Below, piece by piece: positions 25,218 to 36,709 of a stretch of DNA of 64,000 nt (its first letter is position 1; each line of letters starts with the position of its first letter). The DNA is from Streptomyces pseudovenezuelae (GTDB lineage: Bacteria; Actinomycetota; Actinomycetes; Streptomycetales; Streptomycetaceae): NCBI RefSeq assembly GCF_001513955.1, contig NZ_KQ948153.1, forward strand, positions 219,678-283,677, given 5' to 3'. A program made the position numbers and the translations under genes. A model generated the notes under the pieces. It was given only the letters and a program-made list of their open reading frames with translations, did no database searches and was not told the DNA's origin.

Positions 25218-26840
25218 TCAGCCGGCAGCTCGTAGCACAGCTGCGACAATCGGACCTGCCGCGTCGCCGCCGTGGCCGCCCTCCTCCGTCATGGCCGCGG
25301 CCGCCATGTCGTTGCGGAAACCGGTGAACCAGCTGTTGGACACCTCCTGGCCGTCGACCTCCGCGGAACCCGTCTTCGCGCCGATGTCCCCGCCGAGGCC
25401 CGCCATCGCCTTGACCGCCGTGCCCTGGGTCGCGGTCAGCTTCATCATCTGCTTCAGCTGGGAGGCGGTGGTGTACGGCAGCCCCTTCGCGGTGGCCAGT
25501 TCGCGGTCGTCGAGCTTCGGCGAGACCACGTAGGGCTGGCGGAACGCGCCGGTGATCGCGGTGGCCGTCACCGAGGCCATGTTCAGCGGGTTCATCTGGA
25601 CCTGGCCCTGACCGATCGCGTTCGCCGCGCGGTCCGGGCCGCTGACGGCGGGCACCTTGCCGTCGAAGGAGACGATGCCGGTCTTCCAGTCCTCGCCGAT
25701 CCCGAACCGGTTCTGGGCCTCCAGCGTCAGCGACTCGTCGGTGAGCGGCTTCTCGTCGATCAGCTTGATGAAGGCGGTGTTGCAGGACCGCATGAAGCTG
25801 TTGGCCAGCGAGGCGCCCTCGTTGGGCTCCATGCCGGTGAGGTTCTTGAAGGTCTGCCCCTGCCACACGGCGTCGGGTGGGCAGGGCGCCGGGCCGTTCA
25901 TCGAGGTCACGCCGTTGTCGATGAGCATCGCGGCGGTGATGATCTTCATGGTGGAGCCGGGGGCCTTGGTGCCCTCGAAGGCCGCGTTGAAGGCGTCCGT
26001 ACGGTTGTTGGCCACGGCCAGCACCTCGCCGGTGCTGGGCTTGACGGCGACGACCGACGACTGGCCGTACAGCTTCACCGCCTTCTCGGCGGCCGCCTGC
26101 GCGCTCCCGCTGATGGTGGTCTGGAGTCTGCCCGCCCTGCCCTCGGCGAGGGTCAGCAGCGAGGTGTCGGGGCTCTGGTCCGGGTGCTTGATGACCAGCT
26201 CGATACCGGGGGTGCCGCCGGCCTTGTCCCCGTACTTCTCGCGCAGCGCGTCCAGGACCGGGCCCAGCGAGGGGTACTTCTCCTTGGTCAGCACCTTGCC
26301 GCCGCGGTCCACCGCCTCGATGGACGGGTTCGCGGACTCGCCGGTGACGAGCCGGTCGTCCCGCTGGAGTTTCGGGTACACCACGGAGGGCTGCCAGTCG
26401 ACGAGCGCCTTGCCGGTGGTCACCCCGCGCACGACGGTCAGCTTGCTGCGGTAGGAGAGCGGCTTCGACTTCCCGTCGTAGGACACCGTGGCCCTGACGC
26501 CGTACGGCACGGTCGCGCCGGTCGCCCGGCCGGGCGTGATGCGTACGTCGCCGATGTGCGCGTCCGCCCCGTAGGCCGTCAGCAGCACCTCGGCCGCCGT
26601 GTTGTTGTTCGTCAGCGCGGCCGCGCTCGCCGCGTCGCCCTTCTCCCAGGCGGCGAAGAAGCCCTTGGAGGTCTCCTTGATCTCGTCGGACGTGGGCGGC
26701 CCGCTCCGCTTGGCGTCCCCGACCCCGCCGCTGCCGTCCTCGCTCAACGCCGACACGAAGTTGTACGCCCCGTATCCGGCCCCGCCGACCATCACGGCGA
26801 ACACCGTGCTGACGACAGCGACCTTCACCCCCTTGGCCAT
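25218..26840 (-). CDS. Penicillin-binding protein (monofunctional transpeptidase), paralogue of the adjacent gene
   Basis: 540 aa from ATG 26840 with GGGAGGGGG 8 nt upstream. Same architecture as the neighbour: membrane anchor, MecA_N-like domain ('FFAAWEKGDAASAAALT'), and transpeptidase with S296-T-M-K299, S352-C-N354 and K489-T-G. Sequence identity along the whole length marks a tandem duplication. Intact motifs argue that both copies are active and perhaps used at different growth stages. Confidence 0.93.
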   Translation of the reverse strand: MAKGVKVAVVSTVFAVMVGGAGYGAYNFVSALSEDGSGGVGDAKRSGPPTSDEIKETSKGFFAAWEKGDAASAAALTNNNTAAEVLLTAYGADAHIGDVRITPGRATGATVPYGVRATVSYDGKSKPLSYRSKLTVVRGVTTGKALVDWQPSVVYPKLQRDDRLVTGESANPSIEAVDRGGKVLTKEKYPSLGPVLDALREKYGDKAGGTPGIELVIKHPDQSPDTSLLTLAEGRAGRLQTTISGSAQAAAEKAVKLYGQSSVVAVKPSTGEVLAVANNRTDAFNAAFEGTKAPGSTMKIITAAMLIDNGVTSMNGPAPCPPDAVWQGQTFKNLTGMEPNEGASLANSFMRSCNTAFIKLIDEKPLTDESLTLEAQNRFGIGEDWKTGIVSFDGKVPAVSGPDRAANAIGQGQVQMNPLNMASVTATAITGAFRQPYVVSPKLDDRELATAKGLPYTTASQLKQMMKLTATQGTAVKAMAGLGGDIGAKTGSAEVDGQEVSNSWFTGFRNDMAAAAMTEEGGHGGDAAGPIVAAVLRAAG

Positions 26841-26964
26841 GGTCTGGCCCCCTCCCCGATTCCCCGTTGTTGTGGGCAGCCTAAGCGGGAGGTGTGACGA
26901 GCGGGGTAAGAGTTTTCTGATTGGTCGGAGCGGGTGCTCAATCACGTATGTGAATATCGGCCGC

Positions 26965-28704
26965 CTAGACCCAGGTGTCCAGCCACATCCGCGACCGCCA
27001 CTCGTCGATCGGGATGCTCGTGCCGGTGTACAGCGGCCAGAAATAGATGAAGTTCCAGGCGATCAGGAGGACCAGGACACCCGCTGCCGTGGCGCCCGCC
27101 ACCCGGCGGGTGTCGGAGGAGCGCGGTGGGCCGACCAGGGCGCCGATGAGCATCGCGACGGCGAGACAGAGGAAGGGCAGGAAGACGATCGTGTAGAAGA
27201 AGAAGATCGTGCGCTCCTGGTAGTTGAACCAGGGCAGGTACCCGGCCGCGATACCGCAGGCGATGGCACCCGCACGCCAGTCGCGGCGGAAGAACCAGCG
27301 CCACAGGACGTAGAGGATCGCGAAGCAGGCCGCCCACCACAGCAGGGGCGTGCCGATGGCCAGGACCTCCCGCGCGCACTTCCCGCCCGCGTCGGCCGGG
27401 CAGCCGTCGGTGCCGGGCGTGGGGGACTCGTAGAAGTACGAGACCGGGCGGCCGTCGACGATCCAGCTCCACGGGTTGGACATGTACGTGTGCGGCGAGG
27501 ACAGGCCGACGTTGAACTCGTAGACCTCGTGCTCGTAGTGGATCAGACTGCGCCACCAGTCGGGCAGGAAGGTCCAGCTGCCGCCCTTGCCGTCGGTCGC
27601 CGCCCAGTTGCGGTAGTAGCCGCCGGTGCCGTCTGCGGGGGAGAGGATCCAGCCGATCCACGAGGCGAAGTACGTGACGACCGCGACCGGCACCATGGTC
27701 AGGAACGCGATGCCGAGGTCGTACTTGAGGACCGCCTCGTAGGGGCGGCGCGCGCCCGCGACCTTGCGGGAGCCGACGTCCCACAGGACCGTCATGATGC
27801 CGAAGGCGATGAGGAAGAACAGGCCGTTCCACTTGGTGCCGATGGCCAGGCCGAGGAGCAGGCCCGCCAGCCAGCGGTAGGGGCGCCATCCCAGGCGCAG
27901 GGTGTCCGCGATGTGCGCGTCGGGGCGCACGAGGCCGTAGGAGTCGGCCGGCAGCGCGGCCGCGAGTTTCTCCCGGGCCCGGTCGCGGTCCAGGACCAGA
28001 CAGGCGAAGGCGGCCAGCACGAAGAACATCAGCACACCGTCGAGCAGCGCGGTCCGCGCCATCACGAAGGCCAGGCCGTCCACGGTCATCAGGGCGCCCG
28101 CCAGGCAGCCGAGGAACGTGGAGCGGAAGATGCGGCGGCCCACCCGGCACACGATCAGCACCGACAGCGTGCCCAGCAGTGCCGTCATGAACCGCCAGCC
28201 GAACGGGTCGAACCCGAACATCAGCTCGCCGAGCCCGATGACGTACTTGCCGACCGGCGGATGCACGACATAGGCGGCGTCCGTCGGCAGCGCCACATGC
28301 CCGTTCGAGGACAGGATCTGGCTGTCGACGTTCTTGCCCCAGCTGAGCTCGAAGCCGCGGTGGACGAGCGCCCACGCGTCCTTGGCGTAGTACGTCTCGT
28401 CGAATATCACCTTCTTCGGGCTGCCCAGGTTCCAGAACCGCATCACCCCCGCCACCAGCGTCACCAGCAGCGGCCCGAGCCAGCCCGACCAGCGCGTGGC
28501 CCGCTCGGCGAGCGCCCCGGGCACGCCCAGGACCTGCCACATCCGTGCCGAGGGCGCGACGAAGGGCGGCACCAGGCGCTCGCGCACATCGCCTCCGGCC
28601 TCGGCCGTGTAGCCGAAACGGCGCAGCCTCTGCTGCCACGACGGCCGCCGGTCCTGGGGGGCCTGGTCCTGCCGGGTGTCCGTGGAGGACGCGGTACTGG
28701 TCAC
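26965..28704 (-). CDS. pmt: Protein O-mannosyltransferase (Pmt, GT39)
   Basis: 579 aa with about ten to eleven membrane helices. The GT39 catalytic acidic motif is 'FDETYYAKDAW' in the first extracytoplasmic loop, and the long central loop holds 'WPSWIVDGRPVSYFYES'-type sequence before the C-terminal helices. The family transfers mannose from polyprenyl-phosphate-mannose to Ser/Thr of secreted proteins during Sec export. GTG 28704 lies 6 nt after TACGAT on the minus strand, so the mRNA is probably leaderless. Divergent from rsmI. The nearby S/T-rich LAETG protein and PBPs are possible substrates, which is speculation. Confidence 0.92.
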   Translation of the reverse strand: MTSTASSTDTRQDQAPQDRRPSWQQRLRRFGYTAEAGGDVRERLVPPFVAPSARMWQVLGVPGALAERATRWSGWLGPLLVTLVAGVMRFWNLGSPKKVIFDETYYAKDAWALVHRGFELSWGKNVDSQILSSNGHVALPTDAAYVVHPPVGKYVIGLGELMFGFDPFGWRFMTALLGTLSVLIVCRVGRRIFRSTFLGCLAGALMTVDGLAFVMARTALLDGVLMFFVLAAFACLVLDRDRAREKLAAALPADSYGLVRPDAHIADTLRLGWRPYRWLAGLLLGLAIGTKWNGLFFLIAFGIMTVLWDVGSRKVAGARRPYEAVLKYDLGIAFLTMVPVAVVTYFASWIGWILSPADGTGGYYRNWAATDGKGGSWTFLPDWWRSLIHYEHEVYEFNVGLSSPHTYMSNPWSWIVDGRPVSYFYESPTPGTDGCPADAGGKCAREVLAIGTPLLWWAACFAILYVLWRWFFRRDWRAGAIACGIAAGYLPWFNYQERTIFFFYTIVFLPFLCLAVAMLIGALVGPPRSSDTRRVAGATAAGVLVLLIAWNFIYFWPLYTGTSIPIDEWRSRMWLDTWV

Positions 28705-28710
28705 CGCGCC

Positions 28711-28716
28711 ATCGTA
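28711..28716 (-). promoter_or_regulatory. -10-like box of leaderless pmt promoter
   Basis: TACGAT (minus strand) followed by GGCGCG and GTG 28704; no ribosome-binding site. Confidence 0.5.
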
Positions 28717-28789
28717 AGGAACGGCGCTGTGTGAGTCCCGTGCATGGGCGGATGCGTCTCGTTCGGGGTGCTGCTGGGAGGATGGGGGC

Positions 28790-29650
28790 GTGACTGGAAC
28801 CCTTGTCTTGGCGGGCACCCCCATCGGCGACATCGCGGACGCTCCGCCCCGGCTCGCCGAGGAACTGGCCGGGGCCGACGTGGTCGCGGCCGAGGACACC
28901 CGGCGGCTGCGGCGGCTGACCCAGGGCCTCGGCGTGACGCCCAAGGGGCGGATCGTGTCGTACTTCGAGGGCAACGAGGCCGCCCGCACCCCCGAACTCG
29001 TCGAGGAACTCCTCGGCGGCGCGCGGGTGCTGCTCGTCACCGACGCCGGGATGCCGTCGGTGTCCGACCCCGGGTACCGGCTGGTCGCCGCGGCGGTCGA
29101 GAAGGACGTCCGCGTCACGGCCGTACCGGGGCCGTCCGCCGTCCTCACCGCGCTCGCGCTGTCCGGGCTGCCCGTCGACCGGTTCTGCTTCGAGGGCTTC
29201 CTGCCCCGCAAGGGCGGCGAGCGGCTCTCCCGGCTGCGGGAGGTCGCCGAGGAGCGGCGCACCCTCGTGTACTTCGAGGCGCCCCACCGGCTCGACGACA
29301 CCCTCGCCGCCATGGCCGAGGTGTTCGGGGCCGAGCGGCGGGCCGCGGTGTGCCGGGAACTGACCAAGACGTACGAGGAGGTCAAGCGGGGGGAGCTGGG
29401 CGCCCTCGCCGAGTGGGCCGCGGACGGGGTCCGCGGGGAGATCACCGTCGTCGTCGAGGGGGCGCCCGAGAAGGGAGCCGGGGAGATCGACGACGAGGAA
29501 CTGGTGCGCCGGGTGCGGGTCCGGGAGGAGGCGGGGGAGCGCCGCAAGGAGGCGATCGCCGCGGTGGCCGTCGAGGCCGGGGTCCCGAAGCGGGCCGTTT
29601 TCGATGCCGTCGTCGCCGCGAAGAACGCCGCCGGCCGACCCCCGGCATGA
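28790..29650 (+). CDS. rsmI: 16S rRNA (cytidine1402-2'-O)-methyltransferase RsmI
   Basis: 286 aa from GTG 28790. Tetrapyrrole-methylase fold signatures: 'GTLVLAGTPIGDIADAPPR' at the N-terminus, 'VVAAEDTRRLRRL', 'LLVTDAGMPSVSDPGYRLV' and 'AVPGPSAVLTALALSGLP'. It methylates C1402 in the decoding centre using SAM. Length and motifs match the family. Start is 85 bp from the divergent pmt start. Confidence 0.94.
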   Translation: MTGTLVLAGTPIGDIADAPPRLAEELAGADVVAAEDTRRLRRLTQGLGVTPKGRIVSYFEGNEAARTPELVEELLGGARVLLVTDAGMPSVSDPGYRLVAAAVEKDVRVTAVPGPSAVLTALALSGLPVDRFCFEGFLPRKGGERLSRLREVAEERRTLVYFEAPHRLDDTLAAMAEVFGAERRAAVCRELTKTYEEVKRGELGALAEWAADGVRGEITVVVEGAPEKGAGEIDDEELVRRVRVREEAGERRKEAIAAVAVEAGVPKRAVFDAVVAAKNAAGRPPA

Positions 29651-29884
29651 GGTGGGTCACACCCCCTCTGAGCAGGGCGCATGACTTCTGAGCGTGCGCC
29701 CCATGTGCGCGCAAAGCGGTGTCTCGGAATGCAAAGCTCCGCGGGGTCTGAGGGGCCGCTTCGGCAAGGAAAGTCCAAATCGGCTCCAACAGTCGACAGG
29801 CCTGTCGCCATCGGGTCCCGGGAGGCGTCCACTGGGGTGAGGGACGTACCCGTCCTTCGAACCAGCGGACACACAGGAGCTGGC

Positions 29885-30283
29885 ATGAGCGAGATCGCAG
29901 GGCACCCCGGTGCTACAGCCGTCGTCAACGAGTCCTACTCCTTCGCCTGCATGCGCTGCGGGCACGGGTGGGAGCAGTCGTACGAGATAGAGCACCACAT
30001 CGACGGCGACGGCCGGGAGTTCGTGCAGTACATGGTGGACGGGCGGATCGTGCCCTCGCCGCTCTCCAAGCCCGCGTGCGCGAACTGCGACCACCACGTC
30101 GTACGGATCATGCGGCCCGGCCGGGTCGCGTCCGCCCGTGACGCGGCGCACCGTCAGCACGGCACGCCCCCCGCCGGGCCCGTGGCGGCACCGAAGGCCG
30201 GCGACGGCGTCCAGGAGCCGGGCGAGGAACACCACTGGCACCTGTCCGACCTGCTGCACGTCTTCCAGCGCAAGGCGAGCTGA
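29885..30283 (+). CDS. Small putative zinc-binding protein
   Basis: 132 aa from ATG 29885 (MSEIAGHPGATAVVNES), with GGAGCTGGC upstream. Two CxxC pairs, 'CMRCGHGWEQ' and 'CANCDHHV', about 55 residues apart, look like a zinc ribbon. The C-terminal third is Ala/Pro/Gly-rich. No known domain recognised; possibly a regulator or adaptor. The 234 bp upstream hold no gene and no recognised riboswitch. It lies 46 bp before tatD. Confidence 0.72.
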   Translation: MSEIAGHPGATAVVNESYSFACMRCGHGWEQSYEIEHHIDGDGREFVQYMVDGRIVPSPLSKPACANCDHHVVRIMRPGRVASARDAAHRQHGTPPAGPVAAPKAGDGVQEPGEEHHWHLSDLLHVFQRKAS

Positions 30284-30317
30284 CCGCACCGGAATCCGGG
30301 TGGGCATGCCCCTTTCG

Positions 30318-30323
30318 TAGGAT
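30318..30323 (+). promoter_or_regulatory. -10-like box of leaderless tatD promoter
   Basis: TAGGAT followed by CGGGGC (6 nt) and ATG 30330; no better ribosome-binding site is present. Confidence 0.45.
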
Positions 30324-30329
30324 CGGGGC

Positions 30330-31214
30330 ATGCCTTCGAACAGCCCCCGCGAGAAGAACGCGGCCCCGCCGCTCCCGGAGCCCCTGCGGGTGCCGGTCGC
30401 CGACTCCCACACCCACCTGGACATGCAGGACGGGACCGTGGAGGAGGGGCTCGCGAAAGCCGCGTCGGTCGGGGTGACCACGGTCGTCCAGGTCGGCTGC
30501 GACGTGCGGGGCTCCCGGTGGGCGGCCGAGACCGCGGGCCGGTACGACGCCGTCCACGCCACCGTCGCGCTGCATCCCAACGAGGCGCCACGGATCGTGC
30601 ACGGCGACCCCGACGGCTGGTCGAGACAGGGCGCGCGGCAGGCGGGGGGCACACCGGCGCTGGACGAGGCGCTCGCGGAGATCGACCGGCTGGCCGCACT
30701 CCCGCAGGTCAAGGGCGTCGGCGAGACCGGCCTCGACCACTTCCGCACCGGGCCCGAGGGCAAGGAGGCGCAGGAAGCGTCCTTCCGCGCCCACATCGAG
30801 ATGGCCAAGCGGCACGGCAAGGCGCTCGTCATCCACGACCGCGACGCCCACGCGGACGTCCTGCGCGTGCTGAAGGAGGAGGGCGCCCCCGAGCGCACCG
30901 TCTTCCACTGCTACTCCGGTGACGCCGAGATGGCGGAGATCTGCGCGGCCGCCGGATACTTCATGTCCTTCGCCGGCAACGTCACCTTCAAGAACGCCCA
31001 GAACCTGCGGGACGCGGTGGCGGTGGCGCCTCTCGAACTCCTTCTGGTGGAGACCGACGCGCCCTTCCTGACGCCGGTGCCGTACCGCGGACGGCCCAAC
31101 GCCCCCTATCTCATTCCGGTCACGGTGCGTGCCATGTCCGCCGTGCGCGGCATCGACGAGGACGCGTTGGCCACGGCACTCGCCGCCAACACCGCACGCG
31201 CCTTCGGATACTGA
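30330..31214 (+). CDS. TatD-family metal-dependent hydrolase
   Basis: 294 aa. The metal ligands are visible in order: 'DSHTHLD' near residue 24, 'GETGLDHF' (Glu), 'IHDRDAHAD', 'FHCYSG' and 'VETDAPFL'. TatD enzymes are cytosolic 3'-5' exonucleases or deoxyribonucleases active on damaged DNA. The N-terminal ~20 residues are a variable extension. Sits between the zinc-ribbon gene and rpfB. Confidence 0.93.
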   Translation: MPSNSPREKNAAPPLPEPLRVPVADSHTHLDMQDGTVEEGLAKAASVGVTTVVQVGCDVRGSRWAAETAGRYDAVHATVALHPNEAPRIVHGDPDGWSRQGARQAGGTPALDEALAEIDRLAALPQVKGVGETGLDHFRTGPEGKEAQEASFRAHIEMAKRHGKALVIHDRDAHADVLRVLKEEGAPERTVFHCYSGDAEMAEICAAAGYFMSFAGNVTFKNAQNLRDAVAVAPLELLLVETDAPFLTPVPYRGRPNAPYLIPVTVRAMSAVRGIDEDALATALAANTARAFGY

Positions 31215-31254
31215 GGGAGCGTCACCTCTCTCGAACGTAACTCCGGGTAGCCGT

Positions 31255-31289
31255 GTCACTTTGGAGAGTGACGATCGCTCCGCTAGGTT
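31255..31289 (+). promoter_or_regulatory. Promoter region of rpfB with short dyad
   Basis: GTCACT-TTGGAG-AGTGAC (31255-31272) precedes TAGGTT (31284-31289), a good -10 candidate 55 bp before GTG 31344. The dyad overlaps the -35 zone and may be an operator. No ydaO-type riboswitch could be recognised. Confidence 0.4.
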
Positions 31290-31343
31290 CTGTGGGCCCG
31301 ATCCGGACCCCTCTGGACCCCACGGCCCCTGGAGCGTGTCGGC

Positions 31344-32726
31344 GTGAGCAACGCGCAGTACGAGACATACGAGGCCTACGAGCCCTACGGCCCGACCGAG
31401 CCGTACGGGCCGCCGGCCCACGGCGGCGTCGACACGCCCTTCGCCGATCCGCGCACCGCGCAGACGCTCGCGTACGGGGTGCACGGGGCGCCGGACCCGG
31501 CGCTGACGCTGCCGTACGAGGACACGTACCGGCCCGCCTACGAGGCGGCGGCCCCGGAGTCCCTGCCCGTCCTGCGTCCCGCGGCGGGGCGGCGGGCGGC
31601 GCGCCGGCGCAGGGCGCGCTACTCCGAGCGGCCGGACAGCGCGATGCGCCGGCTGCTTCCGCAGGCGCTGGTCGTGGCGTTCCTCGCCGGCGGTACCACC
31701 GCGTTCGTCGCCAAGGACAAGGCGATCGAGCTGACCGTCGACGGCAAGCCCAGGACGCTGCACACCTTCGCGGACGACGTGAGCGAACTCCTCGCCGAGG
31801 AGGGAGTCGCCGTGGGGGCGCACGACGTGGTCGCGCCCGCGCCCGGCGAACAGCTCGCCAGCGGGGACGAGGTCGCGGTGCGGTACGGGCGTCCCGTGCG
31901 GCTCACCCTCGACGGGCACCGGCGTGAGGTGTGGACCACGGCCCACACGGTCGACGGGGCGCTCGAACAGCTCGGGGTGCGCGCGGAGGGCGCGTACCTG
32001 TCCACCTCGCGCTCCCGGCGGATCGGGCGGGAGGGGCTCGCGCTGGACGTACGGACCGAACGGTCCGTGACCATCATGGCCGACGGCCGGGCGCGGACGA
32101 TCCGGACGAACGCGGCGACCGTGGCCGAGGCCGTCGAGGAGGCCGGGGTCACGCTGAGCGGGATGGACACCACCTCGGTGGCGCCGGGGAGTTTCCCCCG
32201 CGAGGGGCAGACCGTCACGGTGCTGCGGATCACGGGGTCGAGGGAGGTGCGCGAGGAGCAGATCCCCTACCGGGAGGAGCGGAGCGAGGACGCCTCCCTC
32301 TTCAAGGGCACGGAGGTCGTGGACCAGGTGGGGGTGCCGGGCGTGCGGCGGGTCACGTACTCCCTGCGGACCGTCAACGGGGTGCGGCAGAAACCGCGCC
32401 GGACCAGGGTCGAGACGGTCCGGGAACCGCGCACCCAGATCGTGCGCGTGGGGACGAGGCCGATGCCCACCTCCGTGCAGGGCGCGGACCACCTCGACTG
32501 GCAGGGCCTCGCGGTCTGCGAGTCAGGAGGGCGGCCGAACGCGGTGGACCCGTCGGGGACCTACGGCGGCCTCTACCAGTTCGACACCAGGACCTGGCAG
32601 GGCCTCGGGGGCTCCGGACGTCCCCAGGACGCACCGGCGACGGAGCAGACGTTCCGGGCGAAGAAACTGTACGTACGGCGAGGGGCGAGCCCCTGGCCGC
32701 ACTGCGGCGGCCGTCTGCACGGATGA
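31344..32726 (+). CDS. rpfB: Resuscitation-promoting factor RpfB (DUF348-G5-Rpf domains)
   Basis: 460 aa from GTG 31344. A Tyr/Glu/Pro-rich cytosolic head (~1-75) and a basic stretch precede a membrane helix ('LLPQALVVAFLAGGTTAFVA', ~110-129). Three DUF348 units follow (~130-290), then a G5 domain ('SREVREEQIPYREERSEDASLFKGTEVV'), then the C-terminal Rpf lysozyme-like domain with catalytic Glu in 'LAVCESGGRPNAVDPSGTYGGLYQFD'. It cleaves peptidoglycan to promote spore germination and regrowth. Order and domain set are those of RpfB in actinobacteria. The long acidic head is a Streptomyces feature. Confidence 0.94.
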   Translation: MSNAQYETYEAYEPYGPTEPYGPPAHGGVDTPFADPRTAQTLAYGVHGAPDPALTLPYEDTYRPAYEAAAPESLPVLRPAAGRRAARRRRARYSERPDSAMRRLLPQALVVAFLAGGTTAFVAKDKAIELTVDGKPRTLHTFADDVSELLAEEGVAVGAHDVVAPAPGEQLASGDEVAVRYGRPVRLTLDGHRREVWTTAHTVDGALEQLGVRAEGAYLSTSRSRRIGREGLALDVRTERSVTIMADGRARTIRTNAATVAEAVEEAGVTLSGMDTTSVAPGSFPREGQTVTVLRITGSREVREEQIPYREERSEDASLFKGTEVVDQVGVPGVRRVTYSLRTVNGVRQKPRRTRVETVREPRTQIVRVGTRPMPTSVQGADHLDWQGLAVCESGGRPNAVDPSGTYGGLYQFDTRTWQGLGGSGRPQDAPATEQTFRAKKLYVRRGASPWPHCGGRLHG

Positions 32727-32759
32727 GCGGCCGCGACCGGCCCGCCACCGGCCCGCGGC

Positions 32760-32765
32760 TAGGCT
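32760..32765 (+). promoter_or_regulatory. -10-like box of leaderless rsmA promoter
   Basis: TAGGCT followed by GTCCAC (6 nt) and GTG 32772; no Shine-Dalgarno sequence. Confidence 0.5.
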
Positions 32766-32771
32766 GTCCAC

Positions 32772-33677
32772 GTGAGCAGCCCCTCCCCAGACACCCTCCT
32801 CGGCCCCGCCGACATCCGCGAACTCGCGGCCGTCCTCGGCGTACGCCCCACCAAGCAGCGCGGCCAGAACTTCGTGATCGACGCGAACACGGTCCGCCGG
32901 ATCGTGCGCACCGCCGGCGTCCGCGACGACGACGTGGTCGTCGAGGTCGGCCCCGGGCTCGGCTCGCTCACGCTCGCGCTGCTGGAGGCGGCCGACCTGG
33001 TCGTCGCCGTCGAGATCGACGACGTGCTCGCCGGAGCACTGCCCGCCACCGTCGCGGCCCGCATGCCCGACCGGGCGGACCGTTTCGCCCTCGTGCACTC
33101 CGACGCCATGCACGTCACCGAGCTGCCGGGCCCCGCGCCCACCGCGCTCGTCGCGAACCTCCCGTACAACGTCGCCGTACCCGTGCTGCTGCACATGCTC
33201 GACACCTTCCCGAGCATCGAGCGCACCCTCGTCATGGTCCAGGCGGAGGTGGCCGACCGGCTCGCCGCACCGCCCGGCTCGAAGGTGTACGGCGTCCCGT
33301 CCGTGAAGGCCAACTGGTACGCCGAGGTCAAGCGGGCCGGATCGATCGGCCGCACCGTCTTCTGGCCCGCCCCGAACGTCGACAGCGGACTCGTCGCGCT
33401 CACCCGCAGGACCGAGCCGATCAGGACCACCGCCTCGAAGCGCGAGGTGTTCGCCGTCGTGGACGCCGCCTTCGCCCAGCGCCGCAAGACCCTGCGGGCC
33501 GCACTCGCCGGGTGGGCGGGTTCGGCCGCGGCCGCCGAGAGTGCCCTCGTGGCGGCCGGGGTCTCGCCCCAGGCCCGCGGCGAGTCGCTCACCGTCGAGG
33601 AGTTCGCGCGTATCGCGGAGGCCGCGTCGTCCCGGGGGACGACCCCCCAGCCCCCGAAGGAGCCGGTCCAGCCGTGA
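32772..33677 (+). CDS. rsmA: 16S rRNA (adenine1518/1519-N6)-dimethyltransferase RsmA (KsgA)
   Basis: 301 aa from GTG 32772. The N-terminal 'KQRGQNFVID' and SAM motif I 'VVEVGPGLGSLT', the catalytic 'NLPYNVA' and the later 'SGLVALTRR' are all present. It dimethylates two adjacent adenines in helix 45 of 16S rRNA. Coupled to ispE by a GTGA overlap, an arrangement widely conserved in actinobacteria. Confidence 0.95.
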   Translation: MSSPSPDTLLGPADIRELAAVLGVRPTKQRGQNFVIDANTVRRIVRTAGVRDDDVVVEVGPGLGSLTLALLEAADLVVAVEIDDVLAGALPATVAARMPDRADRFALVHSDAMHVTELPGPAPTALVANLPYNVAVPVLLHMLDTFPSIERTLVMVQAEVADRLAAPPGSKVYGVPSVKANWYAEVKRAGSIGRTVFWPAPNVDSGLVALTRRTEPIRTTASKREVFAVVDAAFAQRRKTLRAALAGWAGSAAAAESALVAAGVSPQARGESLTVEEFARIAEAASSRGTTPQPPKEPVQP

Positions 33678-34573
33678 GCGTCACCGTCCGCGTCCCCGCC
33701 AAGGTCAACGTCCAGCTCGCGGTGGGCGCCGCCCGCCCCGACGGCTTCCACGACCTGGCCAACGTCTTCCTCGCGGTCGGCCTCCACGACGAGGTGACCG
33801 TCACACCCGCCGACGGGCTCCGCGTCACCTGCGCCGGCCCGGACGCCGGCCAGGTGCCCCTGGACCGCACGAACCTGGCGGCCCGCGCGGCGATCGCCCT
33901 CGCGGAGCGCCACGGCCTGCAACCCGACGTCCACCTCCACATCGCCAAGGACATCCCCGTCGCCGGCGGCATGGCGGGCGGCAGCGCGGACGGCGCCGGT
34001 GCGCTGCTGGCCTGCGACGCGCTGTGGGGCACGGGCGCCTCCCGTACCGAACTGCTCGACATCTGCGCCGAGTTGGGCAGTGACGTGCCGTTCAGCCTGG
34101 TGGGCGGGGCCGCGCTCGGGACCGGACGCGGGGAGAAACTGCGCTCCCTCGACGTCGGCGGCACCTTCTCGTGGGTGTTCGCGATGGCGGAGCGCGGGCT
34201 GTCGACCCCGGCCGTCTTCCGGGAGTTCGACCGGCTCACCGCGGGCCTCGACGTCCCCGAGCCCGTCGCCTCCGAGGCGCTGCTCGACGCGCTGGCCGAG
34301 GGCGACCCGGACGCGCTCGCCGCCGCCGTCTCCAACGACCTCCAGCCCGCCGCCCTCTCGCTCTTCCCGGAACTGGCCGGCACCCTCGCGGCCGGCAGCG
34401 CCGCGGGCGCCCTCGCAGGGCTCGTCTCCGGCTCCGGCCCCACCACGGCGTTCCTCGCCCGCGACACCGTGTCCGCGGCACAGATCGCGGACGCGCTGCG
34501 CGCCTCCGGCACCTGCCGCACGGTGCGGGTCGCGTCGGGGCCCGCGCCGGGTGCGACGGTGATCGGGGCGTAG
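33674..34573 (+). CDS. ispE: 4-diphosphocytidyl-2-C-methyl-D-erythritol kinase IspE
   Basis: 299 aa. GHMP-kinase motifs: 'RVPAKVNVQLAVG' (substrate Lys) at the N-terminus, 'IPVAGGMAGGSADGAGALLA' ATP loop near residue 100, and 'GLVSGSGPTTAFLA' near the C-terminus. Catalyses the ATP-dependent step of the MEP isoprenoid pathway. Starts at the overlapping GTGA of rsmA. Confidence 0.95.
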   Translation: MSVTVRVPAKVNVQLAVGAARPDGFHDLANVFLAVGLHDEVTVTPADGLRVTCAGPDAGQVPLDRTNLAARAAIALAERHGLQPDVHLHIAKDIPVAGGMAGGSADGAGALLACDALWGTGASRTELLDICAELGSDVPFSLVGGAALGTGRGEKLRSLDVGGTFSWVFAMAERGLSTPAVFREFDRLTAGLDVPEPVASEALLDALAEGDPDALAAAVSNDLQPAALSLFPELAGTLAAGSAAGALAGLVSGSGPTTAFLARDTVSAAQIADALRASGTCRTVRVASGPAPGATVIGA

Positions 34574-34695
34574 CGCGAGGGCGGTGAGGGGGGCGTCCCC
34601 GTCCGGCAGAAGGGGCGGGGCGGACGCGGGGCGAGGGGATGCCCGCGCGCCGGACTACCCTGGAGGGTCGATCGATCCCCCTGGGCAGGAGAGAA

Positions 34696-36492
<1,797 letters not shown>

Positions 36493-36709
36493 AGGTGCGG
36501 CACATCCCCCTCGAACGACAGGAAAGCCAGGAATTCAGCACTTCCGGGACACTTCTCACCGGTAGGGGAAGCGCAACGTCGAACTAGCGTGTAGCTTCCG
36601 GGGGCATGAAGGGCGGGGGTGCTGGGAGAAGGCCTCTGCCTGTGCGGATCAGTGGGCATCCATAGTGGGGCATTCACGCGGATCCATGGGGGGACTGGGG
36701 GGTTGCTCG

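Noticed and set aside
31215..31343. c-di-AMP (ydaO) riboswitch before rpfB
   Set aside because: The leader after the TAGGTT box is only ~50 nt and lacks the conserved riboswitch core; only a short dyad is present.
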